A stretch of DNA of 26,614 nucleotides from Zoogloea sp. (lineage in GTDB: Bacteria; Pseudomonadota; Gammaproteobacteria; Burkholderiales; Rhodocyclaceae), in NCBI GenBank assembly GCA_016790385.1, contig JAEUNV010000378.1, positions 1-26,614 on the forward strand, read 5' to 3'. A program made the position numbers and the translations under genes. Numbering within the stretch: the first letter of the stretch is position 1; every line of letters starts with the position of its first letter. A model generated the notes under the pieces. The model had not been told where the DNA came from and did not search any database. It saw only the letters and a list, made by a program, of their open reading frames with translations. Positions 1 through 6,716 of the stretch are shown here, one piece after another.

Positions 1-684
1 CGGGAACTGAACATCGGATTCATTTCACGCATGACCAGGGGGCGCCCCTGGCTTCGTCTCAAGGCTGCCGCCACCCTGGATGGCAAGACCGCCCTGGAAA
101 ATGGCATCTCCCAGTGGATCACCGGCGATGACGCCCGTCGAGACGCCCATCGCTGGCGCGCCCGATCCTGTGCGGTACTGACCGGCATCGGAACAGTCCG
201 CGACGACAACCCGCAACTCAATGTCAGGGCCATCCCGACCGAGCGCCAGCCCCTCCGGGTAGTTGTGGACTCCCGCCTGGACACCCCGCTCAATGCCCGC
301 TTGCTGGACGGAGGGCCGGTCCTTGTGGCGGCTGCCATTCACAACGCCGAACGCATTGCCGCTCTGGAGCGACGCGGGGCTGAGGTCATGGTTCTCCCAA
401 ACCAGGACGGCAAGGTGAATCTGCAAGCCTTGATGCACGAGCTGGGCCGTCGCGGCCTCAACGAAGTGCTTGCGGAGAGCGGATTCAAGCTCAATGGCTC
501 GCTGCTCCGGGAAGGCTGCATCGACGAGCTGGTCCTGTATCTCGCGCCAGCCCTAGTGGGTGACGCCGCCCAAGGGCTTTTCAACCTCCCGGCGATCAAC
601 TCCCTCACCGAAAAGCGCTCGCTCAACTTTCGTGACGTGCGTCTCGTCGGCCGCGATCTGCGCATCATCGCGCGGCCCGAGTGA
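1..684 (+). CDS. ribD: RibD, C-terminal reductase domain (5' end outside window)
   Basis: The reading frame is open from base 1, so this is the 3' part (227 residues) of a longer gene. The visible part is the reductase domain of the bifunctional riboflavin enzyme, which reduces the ribosyl side chain of the deaminated pyrimidine using NADPH in the cytoplasm. Family marks are the opening NIGFISRMTRGRPW, then KAAATLDGKTA, SQWITG, an H-x-x-R helix, GIGTVRDDNPQL, and the C-terminal ESGFKLNGSLLREGCIDEL and LAPALVG. The N-terminal zinc deaminase domain lies upstream of the window. No riboflavin synthase gene follows; the next gene, 138 bases on, is an unrelated secreted propeller. An RFN element cannot be judged because the upstream region is not visible. 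The in-frame ATG at 31 is internal and is not the start. Confidence 0.95.
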   Translation, partial: RELNIGFISRMTRGRPWLRLKAAATLDGKTALENGISQWITGDDARRDAHRWRARSCAVLTGIGTVRDDNPQLNVRAIPTERQPLRVVVDSRLDTPLNARLLDGGPVLVAAAIHNAERIAALERRGAEVMVLPNQDGKVNLQALMHELGRRGLNEVLAESGFKLNGSLLREGCIDELVLYLAPALVGDAAQGLFNLPAINSLTEKRSLNFRDVRLVGRDLRIIARPE

Positions 685-724
685 CTTCCTGCGCCGAAAA
701 TCAGCGTCGTCTCGCCCCTTCCGC

Positions 725-788
725 ATATCAATCTGCAAATCTTTGATATACGTGGCGCGGGCGCGTCATCCTGGTTGCGAGGATGACG
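725..788. promoter_or_regulatory. Two inverted repeats upstream of the beta-propeller gene
   Basis: The 138-base gap between ribD and the propeller gene holds two perfect inverted repeats. The first is ATATCAA (725-731), 11 bases, TTGATAT (743-749). The second is CGTCATCC (764-771), 9 bases, GGATGACG (781-788). Neither is followed by a T-run, so a simple intrinsic terminator is unlikely. The first sits in a local AT-rich patch and could be an operator. The half-sites of the first resemble those of FNR-type sites, but in the reversed orientation and with a spacer that does not fit that family. I found no convincing -35/-10 pair. Role unknown. Confidence 0.35.
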
Positions 789-822
789 TTAACGTAGGCC
801 CACGACCAATTCGCCCTCTTCG

Positions 823-1785
823 ATGCACCTCCGCCTGATCGCCTTCCTTGCTTTTGTACTTGTCCAAACCTCCCCTGGAGTTCGCGCCGAAACCGCCATT
901 GTCCTTAACTCGGTCGATGAAAGTGTCAGCTTCGTGGATACCCGTACCTACCAGGAGTACGGCCGCGCCCCCGTCTGCAAGGAACCCCACCATCTGATGG
1001 CCATGCCCGACGATAGCGCCGTCATTGTCGCGTGCGCAGTCTCCAACGAACTTGTGTTCCTGGACCCACGCACCGGCACGGAGCAGAAACGTATCAAGAA
1101 CATTTCAGACCCGTATCAGATCGGCTTTTCGCCGGACAAAGCGTGGTTTGTGGCCAACTCCTTGCGTCTTGATCGGGTGGATCTTTACCGGGCGGCCGAT
1201 TTCAGCTTGATCGCCAGGATACCCGCTGAGAAAACCCCCTCCCACATGGCGTTCGACAAAGCCAGCCAGTTTGTCTTCATCACCCTTCAGGATTCGAACG
1301 AGATCCTGGCCATCGATCTCAAGAGCCGCCAGACCGCCTGGCGATACCCGGTCGGCCCGACCCCCGCCGGAATCCACATGACACCGGACGACCGCTATCT
1401 TTTGGTGGGCATCATGGGGGCTGACTACGTGGAGGTCATCGACTGGCGAGCCCGCCGGACGGTCAAGCGCATCACCACCGCCCGCGGCGCCCACAACTTC
1501 CTGCCCCGGGGAGACGGCCGCCACGTCTTCGTGTCAAACCGCACCGTCAGCGGCAGCATCTCGCTGCTCGACATGCAGAATCTGAGTGTCGTCGAGAGCT
1601 ACGACGTTCCCGGCGGTCCGGACGACATGGAGATTCGCGAGGACGGCAAGGAGCTGTGGGCGACCGCCCGATTTGCGCGCAAGGTGCAGGTCGTGAACCT
1701 GGAGCAGAAAAAGCTCTCCCATTCCATACGGGTGGGTCGCTCGCCGCATGGCGTGTCGTTCATCAGCCACGCCCCGAGACAATGA
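823..1785 (+). CDS. Secreted YVTN/YncE-type beta-propeller protein
   Basis: A 320-residue protein with a signal peptide (hydrophobic segment about 4-17, likely cleavage after ARA at about 22), so it is probably periplasmic. The mature part is a run of roughly 40-residue beta-propeller blades with typical phrases such as VLNSVDESVSFVDTRT, LVFLDPRTG, GFSPDKAWF, ILAIDLKSR, PAGIHMTPDDRYLLVG, VFVSNRTVSGSISLLD and RVGRSPHGVSF. There is no CxxCH haem motif and no obvious enzyme site, so the sequence supports a scaffold or binding protein rather than a cytochrome. It opens a three-gene unit: its TGA overlaps the ATG of the deacetylase gene. The Shine-Dalgarno before 823 is weak. The family is clear; the function is not known. 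Confidence 0.85.
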   Translation: MHLRLIAFLAFVLVQTSPGVRAETAIVLNSVDESVSFVDTRTYQEYGRAPVCKEPHHLMAMPDDSAVIVACAVSNELVFLDPRTGTEQKRIKNISDPYQIGFSPDKAWFVANSLRLDRVDLYRAADFSLIARIPAEKTPSHMAFDKASQFVFITLQDSNEILAIDLKSRQTAWRYPVGPTPAGIHMTPDDRYLLVGIMGADYVEVIDWRARRTVKRITTARGAHNFLPRGDGRHVFVSNRTVSGSISLLDMQNLSVVESYDVPGGPDDMEIREDGKELWATARFARKVQVVNLEQKKLSHSIRVGRSPHGVSFISHAPRQ

Positions 1786-2522
1786 GAAAGATCCACCTCA
1801 TCCTGCCTGCGTTGTGCGCATGTATGGGCAGTCTTGCCCATGGCGCAACGCCGCCGACTTGCCATGGAACCGTGTATCTGACCCTGGATACCGGCAACAT
1901 GCGGCATGCCGAAGCCATTGCGGCGATACTAGGCAAACATCAGGTCAAGGCAACCTTCTTTGTCGCTCAGGAACGGACCCAGCGCGGCGATCAGGCCCTG
2001 GACCCGGCATGGGGAGACTACTGGAGGGCGCGCGTAGCCGAAGGTCACGCCTTTGGCAGCCACACCTGGCGTCATGGCAGCTTCCGCCAGGATGGTCCCG
2101 ACGGTGGCGTCTCCTACCGACTCATGGATGGCAGCGTGGTACGACTGGACGCGGAGCAGATCTGCGCGGAGCTGAAGGCACCCGACACGCGCTTTGAAGC
2201 CCTTACCGGACGCCCCCTTGACCCACTGTGGCGTGCCCCCGGCGGCCGTACCACCCCCCTCACCCGCAGAGCGGCCGAGACCTGCGGCTATCGTCATGTC
2301 CATTGGTCGGCTGCTGGTTTTCTTGGGGACGAGCTTCCCTCCCAAACCCATCCCAATTCGATGCTTCTCGAAAATGCCCTGAAACGTATCAAGGATGGGG
2401 ACATCCTGATGGCCCACCTGGGCATCTGGTCCCGGCAGGACCCCTTCGCCCCGATGCTCGACCCCCTCATCGCCGGCCTCAAGGCCCGCGGCTTTTGCTT
2501 CGCCCGCCTGAGCGCCCCATGA
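1782..2522 (+). CDS. Secreted polysaccharide deacetylase-like (NodB-fold) protein with altered metal motif
   Basis: A 246-residue protein with a signal peptide (cleavage near residue 21). It matches the carbohydrate esterase 4/NodB fold, which removes N- or O-acetyl groups from sugars. Visible motifs: motif 1 as TLDTG (34-38) where TFDDG is usual; motif 2 as SHTWRH (His94, His98); motif 3 as RAPGG (151-155); a motif-4-like HWSAAGF (175-180); and a motif-5-like MAHLG (His212). Asp36, the base position, is kept, but the second Asp of motif 1, normally a metal ligand, is Thr37. It may use a changed metal site or be a weak or non-catalytic binder. The start at 1782 is chosen because ATGA overlaps the propeller stop and a signal peptide follows at once. 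The stop overlaps the next ATG in the same way, so the three genes look translationally coupled. Confidence 0.85.
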   Translation: MRKIHLILPALCACMGSLAHGATPPTCHGTVYLTLDTGNMRHAEAIAAILGKHQVKATFFVAQERTQRGDQALDPAWGDYWRARVAEGHAFGSHTWRHGSFRQDGPDGGVSYRLMDGSVVRLDAEQICAELKAPDTRFEALTGRPLDPLWRAPGGRTTPLTRRAAETCGYRHVHWSAAGFLGDELPSQTHPNSMLLENALKRIKDGDILMAHLGIWSRQDPFAPMLDPLIAGLKARGFCFARLSAP

Positions 2523-3499
2523 ACGCTTTTCTCACCGACTTGTTCGTCAATACGCAGGGCTGGCTGTTCGACCGACTGGTCCAGCCCGCGCTGTTCGCCC
2601 TGGGCCTTGCCGGATATGTGGAGATGGGCTTCGAGGGGATCGAGTTCGTTCTCATGGGGGTTCTCGAACTGGGCATTGCCTACACGATCTTGCGCCCCCT
2701 CGAAGCGTTCTGGCCTGCGGAGCAATGGAGTGGCCGAAAGGCCGTGCGGGTGGACGTGATGTATACCCTGCTCAACCGACTGGGAATCATCCCCGTTGTC
2801 GTGTTCGCCCTGCTGGCACCCGCGTTCATGGCTCTGGACGGCTGGCTGCGTTTTCACGACGTGATTCCACGGCAGCTTGAGGATTGGTTGCCGGGGCTCG
2901 ACACCCACCCCTTGGCAAGCTTCCTGATCTACCTGCTGATCCTGGATTTTTCCGAGTACTGGCGACACCGCCTGTCCCACACCATCAGCTGGTGGTGGGC
3001 ACTCCACGGAATACATCACTCCCAACGCCAGATGTCATTCTGGACCGACTCCCGCAACCATCTGCTCGACGATCTGATCGGAGGCGTGTGGTTTGCCGGC
3101 CTGTCCCTCCTGATCGGAGTCCCCCCCGGCCACTTCATCGGCCTGCTGCTTACCCTCCGCCTCGTGGAGAATCTGTCCCATGCCAACACAAGGCTAGGCT
3201 TCGGGCGCTGGGGCGAGTACTTAATCGTAGGCCCCCGCTACCATCGCTGGCACCACGCCATCGACCTGCCGGAGGGCAAGCGCTATCGGTATGGTTGCAA
3301 TTTCGCAATCCTTTTCCCGTTCTGGGATGCGCTGTTCGGCACCCTGTACCTGGGTGCGGGATTGCCCGCCACGGGGATACATGAAGACACGCCAGAGGCG
3401 ATCACGGCCCGAAACGACTTCTGGGGCCAGCAGAAGCTGGGGCTGATCCTGATGTGGCGGGCCCTGGCTGGCCGAAGGCCCGGGTCAAGCGCGACGTGA
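2519..3499 (+). CDS. Sterol desaturase / fatty acid hydroxylase superfamily membrane protein
   Basis: A 326-residue integral membrane protein with several hydrophobic segments (about 22-58, 88-106, 132-143, 187-213). It carries the histidine clusters of membrane di-iron hydroxylases: HRLSH (150-154), HGIHH (163-167), a lone His221 in ENLSHAN, and HRWHH (242-246). Members hydroxylate or desaturate lipid chains using O2 and two irons bound by these His residues; the substrate here cannot be read from sequence. The ATG at 2519 overlaps the deacetylase TGA (ATGA), giving a coupled operon with the propeller and deacetylase. The 3' end overlaps the convergent moeB-like gene by 15 bases. All expected histidines are present, so it is probably active. 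Confidence 0.9.
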   Translation: MNAFLTDLFVNTQGWLFDRLVQPALFALGLAGYVEMGFEGIEFVLMGVLELGIAYTILRPLEAFWPAEQWSGRKAVRVDVMYTLLNRLGIIPVVVFALLAPAFMALDGWLRFHDVIPRQLEDWLPGLDTHPLASFLIYLLILDFSEYWRHRLSHTISWWWALHGIHHSQRQMSFWTDSRNHLLDDLIGGVWFAGLSLLIGVPPGHFIGLLLTLRLVENLSHANTRLGFGRWGEYLIVGPRYHRWHHAIDLPEGKRYRYGCNFAILFPFWDALFGTLYLGAGLPATGIHEDTPEAITARNDFWGQQKLGLILMWRALAGRRPGSSAT

Positions 3500-4240
3500 C
3501 TGACACACCGGGCAAGCCGGATCACGCCCAAGGCGGATCGTCCGCCAGTCCATGCCCAATGCATCAAGCAGAAGCAGGCGGCCGGTGAGCGTCTCACCAC
3601 AACCAATCAACAGTTTGAGCGCCTCGGCAGCCTGGACGGTACCGACGATGCCCGTGATAGGTGCAAATACCCCCATCACGGCGCAACGCACCTCTTCCAC
3701 ATCCTCGCCTTCCGGAAACAGGCAGTGATAGCAGGGGCTGTCATCACGGCGCAAATCAAAGACTGAGACCTGCCCATCGAAGCGCACTGCCGCTCCCGAC
3801 ACCAGGGGCTTGCCTGACAACACACACGCGCGGTTAATGGCATGGCGCGTGGCAAAATTGTCGGAGCAATCGAGCACCACGTCGGCGAGCCCAACCTCCT
3901 CTTCCAGCGCGGCGCCTTCGAGTCTGATGGACAGTGGCACGACCTTCGTTTCGGGGTTGAGGCGCCACAGGCTGTCACGCCCCGACTCAACCTTCAAGCG
4001 CCCCACGCCGTCCTGAGTGTGGAGTATCTGCCGCTGAAGATTGGTGAGATCCACCGTATCGCCATCCGCAAGAACCAGCGTACCCACGCCTGCCGCAGCC
4101 AGATACAAAGCGGCAGGGGAACCCAGCCCTCCTGCCCCCACCACCAGCACCCGGGACGCAACGATCGCCTCCTGGCCCTCGATGCCGATCTGCGGTAGAA
4201 GAATGTGCCGGGAATACCGCAGAAGCTGATCGTCGTTCAT
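3485..4240 (-). CDS. moeB: MoeB/ThiF/HesA-family adenylyltransferase (E1-like)
   Basis: A 251-residue enzyme that adenylates the C-terminal glycine of a small sulfur carrier protein (MoaD for molybdopterin, or ThiS for thiazole) using ATP. Seen in order: RYSRHILLPQIG at the N-terminus, the nucleotide loop GAGGLG (35-40), the D-x-V-x-x-x-N-L-x-R-Q segment (61-71), CSDNF (125-129), LVSGAAVRFDGQ (146-157), the catalytic-type Cys186, and two zinc CxxC pairs (Cys170/Cys173 and Cys243/Cys246). It resembles MoeB more than ThiF in the SGAA-x-R-x-x-GQ and C-terminal zinc segments, but the two are hard to separate by eye. The start at 4240 matches family length; an upstream extension has no family character. 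No strong Shine-Dalgarno is visible. It lies downstream of ctpA and a small conserved gene on the same strand. Confidence 0.88.
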   Translation of the reverse strand: MNDDQLLRYSRHILLPQIGIEGQEAIVASRVLVVGAGGLGSPAALYLAAAGVGTLVLADGDTVDLTNLQRQILHTQDGVGRLKVESGRDSLWRLNPETKVVPLSIRLEGAALEEEVGLADVVLDCSDNFATRHAINRACVLSGKPLVSGAAVRFDGQVSVFDLRRDDSPCYHCLFPEGEDVEEVRCAVMGVFAPITGIVGTVQAAEALKLLIGCGETLTGRLLLLDALGMDWRTIRLGRDPACPVCQSRRA

Positions 4241-4261
4241 GGAGATTGAAAACAGAATTGA

Positions 4262-4278
4262 GGTGCCATGAAGGCACC
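4262..4278 (-). other. Short hairpin between the HMA-like gene and moeB
   Basis: A perfect 6-bp inverted repeat, GGTGCC and GGCACC around a 5-base loop, lies in the 52-base gap between two minus-strand genes. Read on the minus strand it is followed by a moderately T-rich stretch (TCAATTCTGTTTTC). It could be a weak terminator or attenuator, or a processing or mRNA-stability hairpin. The stem is short, so confidence is low. Confidence 0.3.
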
Positions 4279-4292
4279 AGCGATACAGGGCC

Positions 4293-4745
4293 TTACTTGA
4301 ACTCTCGCAGATCCGGCGGAGTGTCGTCATGATCTCCGTGGGGATGGGCCGCGTAGGCGCTGATATAGACCTCGTGGGACTGCTTGATCAGGCGTTCCGG
4401 CGAACGCAGGTTGTGCACCTGCGTTTCTTCCACGTAGTAGATCAGGGCACGGTGGAGACGCACGAGCAATGGGCGCTCAAGCTGAAAACCCGCATTGACG
4501 AGCGCTTCCTCGAGAAGCTCAAGGGTGTAATCGAGAACGTTGTAATGGACTACGAGCACAAGATCGTGATGCCCTTGTTCAACCTGAACGCCCCTGAGGG
4601 CTGCAAGCGAACGTCTGGCCTGATGAATCTGGCCGGACGGATAGGGTTTGAAGCGAATCTCGCGGGTCTTCGCGATACCCGCGCCCGCCTGATGATGACT
4701 CCCATGCTTGCGTCCAGCCAGCTTGTAAGCAGTCTCGCGTCGCAT
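4293..4745 (-). CDS. Conserved hypothetical protein, HMA/ferredoxin-like fold without metal Cys pair
   Basis: A 150-residue cytosolic protein that I do not recognise by name. After a basic, His-containing N-terminus (1-27), residues about 28-90 show a beta-alpha-beta-beta-alpha-beta pattern: TREIRF, helix SGQIHQARRSLAAL, GVQVEQ, DLVLVVHY, helix TLELLEEALVNAGF, then QLE. This is the layout of heavy-metal-associated (HMA) domains, but the CxxC pair is absent. The C-terminal half is helical and ends in an acidic, His-rich HPHGDHDDT segment that could bind metal (inference). I place the start at the ATG at 4745, which has AAGGGG five bases upstream; the GTG at 4751 would leave no spacing. The gene starts 22 bases after the ctpA stop and is probably co-transcribed with it. 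Confidence 0.72.
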   Translation of the reverse strand: MRRETAYKLAGRKHGSHHQAGAGIAKTREIRFKPYPSGQIHQARRSLAALRGVQVEQGHHDLVLVVHYNVLDYTLELLEEALVNAGFQLERPLLVRLHRALIYYVEETQVHNLRSPERLIKQSHEVYISAYAAHPHGDHDDTPPDLREFK

Positions 4746-4767
4746 CGTCACCCCTTCAACATCAGTG

Positions 4768-6180
4768 TCACTTGCCGCTATTTTGGAGGATCTGCAGGCC
4801 CTTGAGCAAATTCACTGCCTGGGCCAGCTGATAGTCATCCTTGCCGGCGATTTCGAACGGCGGCTTGGACTCGTCGTCGGGCTCCGCCTTCGGCTTGTCC
4901 TTGACCTTGGGCACAGGCTCCTTCTTCGGAGCGGGGGCCACCTCCACCTTTGGCGGTTCGGCTTCCCGGCCGTTGCCCAAGTGGCGATCCAGATCGGCCT
5001 CGCGCACGCGCTCCCGCGACGCGCCACCCGGCGTTTCCTCGACAATAATGTCAGGCACGATGCCCTTGGCCTGGATTGATCGCCCGCTGGGCGTGAAATA
5101 ACGGGCCGTCGTAAGCTTGATGGCGGCATTGCTGTTAAGCGGAAGTATGGTCTGCACCGAGCCCTTGCCGAAACTTTGGGTTCCCATCACCACCGCCCGT
5201 TTGTGATCCTGGAGCGCACCGGCAACAATCTCTGATGCGGACGCAGAGCCTCCATTGACCAAAACGACCATGGGCACACTCTTGATGGATGGCGGCACGT
5301 TGCGGATGAAATCCTCCCGAGCACCGCGCAGATAGTCTTCGGGCGCTGCCAGATACTTGCGCTTCGCGTCTTCGGCCCGGCCATCGGTGGACACCACCAA
5401 CGCCTTCGGCGGCAGGAAGGCCGCCGAAACCCCCACGGCTCCATGCAGCAAACCACCAGGGTCATTGCGCAGATCCAGCACCAAGCCTTTCAGGTCTCCC
5501 TGCTTGACCAGCTTTTCCAAATGCTGCACGAGGGATGCGGCAGTCTGCTCCTGAAATTGCACCACACGCACATAGCCATAGCCCGGCTCAACGAGCTTGG
5601 ACTTAACGCTCTGAACCTTGATGACTTCCCGAACGAGGGTGACCACGATGGGCTTAGCCTCGCCCTTGCGAGCGATGGTCAGAACGATGGAAGTCTTGGG
5701 CTTGCCACGCATGCGTTTGACCGCATCGTTGAGGGGCATGCCCTTCACGGGGGTGTCATCGAGCTTGATGATCAGGTCGCCGGCTTTGATACCCGCGCGA
5801 AAGGCCGGCGTATCCTCAATCGGGGAGATGACCTTGACGAAACCATCTTCGGACCCCACCTCGATGCCAAGACCGCCAAACTCCCCCTGGGTGCCCACCT
5901 GCAGCTCCTTGAACGCTTCGGCATCAAGGTAAGCGGAATGGGGATCGAGATTGGACAACATTCCGCTGATCGCATGGGTGATCAACTTCTTGTCGTCAAC
6001 CGGTTCAACATAGCCCTGCTTGATCGCATTGAAGACATCGGCGAGGTTGCGCAGCTCTTCCACCGGCAAAGGGGCCAGAGCAGCCGCCTTGTCCGCGTTG
6101 GCCGAGAAATTGAGGCTGATCATGACCCCGGCACAAAGCCCGGTGAACACCAGGCCGGCTTGTTGCAATCTGCTGCGCAT
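4768..6180 (-). CDS. ctpA: Carboxy-terminal processing protease, S41 family (CtpA/Prc)
   Basis: A 470-residue periplasmic serine protease that trims or degrades envelope proteins. It has an N-terminal signal or membrane segment (about 7-28), an S41 N-terminal helical region with YVEPVDDKKL and LDPHSAYLD (57-85), a PDZ domain (about 95-175, with GGLGIEVG and AGIKAGDLI), and the S41 catalytic core. The Ser-Lys dyad is Ser314 in GGSASASEI and Lys339 in QSFGKGSVQT, with Gln343 four residues on; this spacing matches known CTPs. A Lys/Pro/Glu-rich linker (about 420-450) precedes a conserved C-terminal tail. The ATG at 6180 has GGAG at good spacing; a longer in-frame extension to 6294 lacks family character. 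A TATACT -10-like box (6268-6263, minus strand) lies upstream, with a poor -35. In many related genomes envC and gpmA adjoin ctpA (recalled); neither is here. Confidence 0.95.
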   Translation of the reverse strand: MRSRLQQAGLVFTGLCAGVMISLNFSANADKAAALAPLPVEELRNLADVFNAIKQGYVEPVDDKKLITHAISGMLSNLDPHSAYLDAEAFKELQVGTQGEFGGLGIEVGSEDGFVKVISPIEDTPAFRAGIKAGDLIIKLDDTPVKGMPLNDAVKRMRGKPKTSIVLTIARKGEAKPIVVTLVREVIKVQSVKSKLVEPGYGYVRVVQFQEQTAASLVQHLEKLVKQGDLKGLVLDLRNDPGGLLHGAVGVSAAFLPPKALVVSTDGRAEDAKRKYLAAPEDYLRGAREDFIRNVPPSIKSVPMVVLVNGGSASASEIVAGALQDHKRAVVMGTQSFGKGSVQTILPLNSNAAIKLTTARYFTPSGRSIQAKGIVPDIIVEETPGGASRERVREADLDRHLGNGREAEPPKVEVAPAPKKEPVPKVKDKPKAEPDDESKPPFEIAGKDDYQLAQAVNLLKGLQILQNSGK

Positions 6181-6370
6181 AAAGTCTCCGTCTTGACGCC
6201 AGGCCCGATGCCACGAACGCCATTTCACGCCCGCCAGGGGCGCCAGTCCACGTTGGGAGATGAGTATAAACCGGAAAGGTTCCCGACCCGGCACACGTGG
6301 GGTCGCTACACCGCCCCGGCAAAAAAATGGTATTTTAGCGGGTCAGTCAGCATTAGCCTCAGCGGATTTC

Positions 6371-6688
6371 GTGAAAACAGACATTGTCGATCTCATCGCC
6401 AAACAAGAGCACATCGAGACGGCGGCTCGCGCGCTCAAGGCGATCTCACACCCCCTGCGCTTGAAGATCCTCTGCGTGGTCGGGAGCGAGGAAGTCTGTG
6501 TGCAGGATATCGTCGAAGCCGTCGGCACCTCGCAAAGCAACATCTCCCAGCATCTCGCCATCCTGCGCGACAAGGGCGTGCTGCTCACCCGCAAGGACGC
6601 CAACCGCGTCTATTACCGTGTCGGCGACACTCGCACGCTGCAATTGATTGTCATGATGCGTGAAGTCTTCTGCAACGACGACGCCTGA
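6371..6688 (+). CDS. ArsR/SmtB-family winged-helix regulator, possible thiol-persulfide sensor
   Basis: A 105-residue DNA-binding repressor-type protein. The HTH is clear: KAISHPLRLKIL, VQDIVEAVGTSQSNISQHLAILRDKGVL, then the wing RKDANRVYYRV. Cysteines are at 35 (end of LKILC), 43 (EEVCVQDI, at the place of the first Cys of the ArsR metal motif ELCVCDL, whose second Cys is Gln here) and 101 (REVFC). Cys35 and Cys101 are 66 apart, the spacing I recall for the dithiol persulfide sensors SqrR (41/107) and BigR (42/108). The GTG at 6371 is chosen from family length; the in-frame ATG at 6260 would add a tail unlike the family and run into the ctpA promoter region. A weak AGCGGA precedes it. A rhodanese gene begins 28 bases after its stop, so the two are probably co-transcribed. 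The sensing role is inference. Confidence 0.88.
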   Translation: MKTDIVDLIAKQEHIETAARALKAISHPLRLKILCVVGSEEVCVQDIVEAVGTSQSNISQHLAILRDKGVLLTRKDANRVYYRVGDTRTLQLIVMMREVFCNDDA

Positions 6689-6716
6689 CCCCACCCCCAT
6701 ACCCGGAGTTCGTTCA

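Noticed and set aside
1..30. Start of ribD at the ATG at 31
   Set aside because: The frame is open upstream and the residues before it match the RibD interdomain region, so the gene begins outside the window.
725..749. FNR/ANR-type site upstream of the propeller gene
   Set aside because: The half-sites are in the opposite order (ATCAA then TTGAT) with an 11-base spacer, whereas the FNR site is TTGAT-N4-ATCAA.
5443..6663. A 406-codon plus-strand frame antisense to ctpA
   Set aside because: It lies opposite a protease gene with all family motifs and runs on into arsR in another frame. Long shadow frames are common in GC-rich DNA, and its product has no recognisable features.
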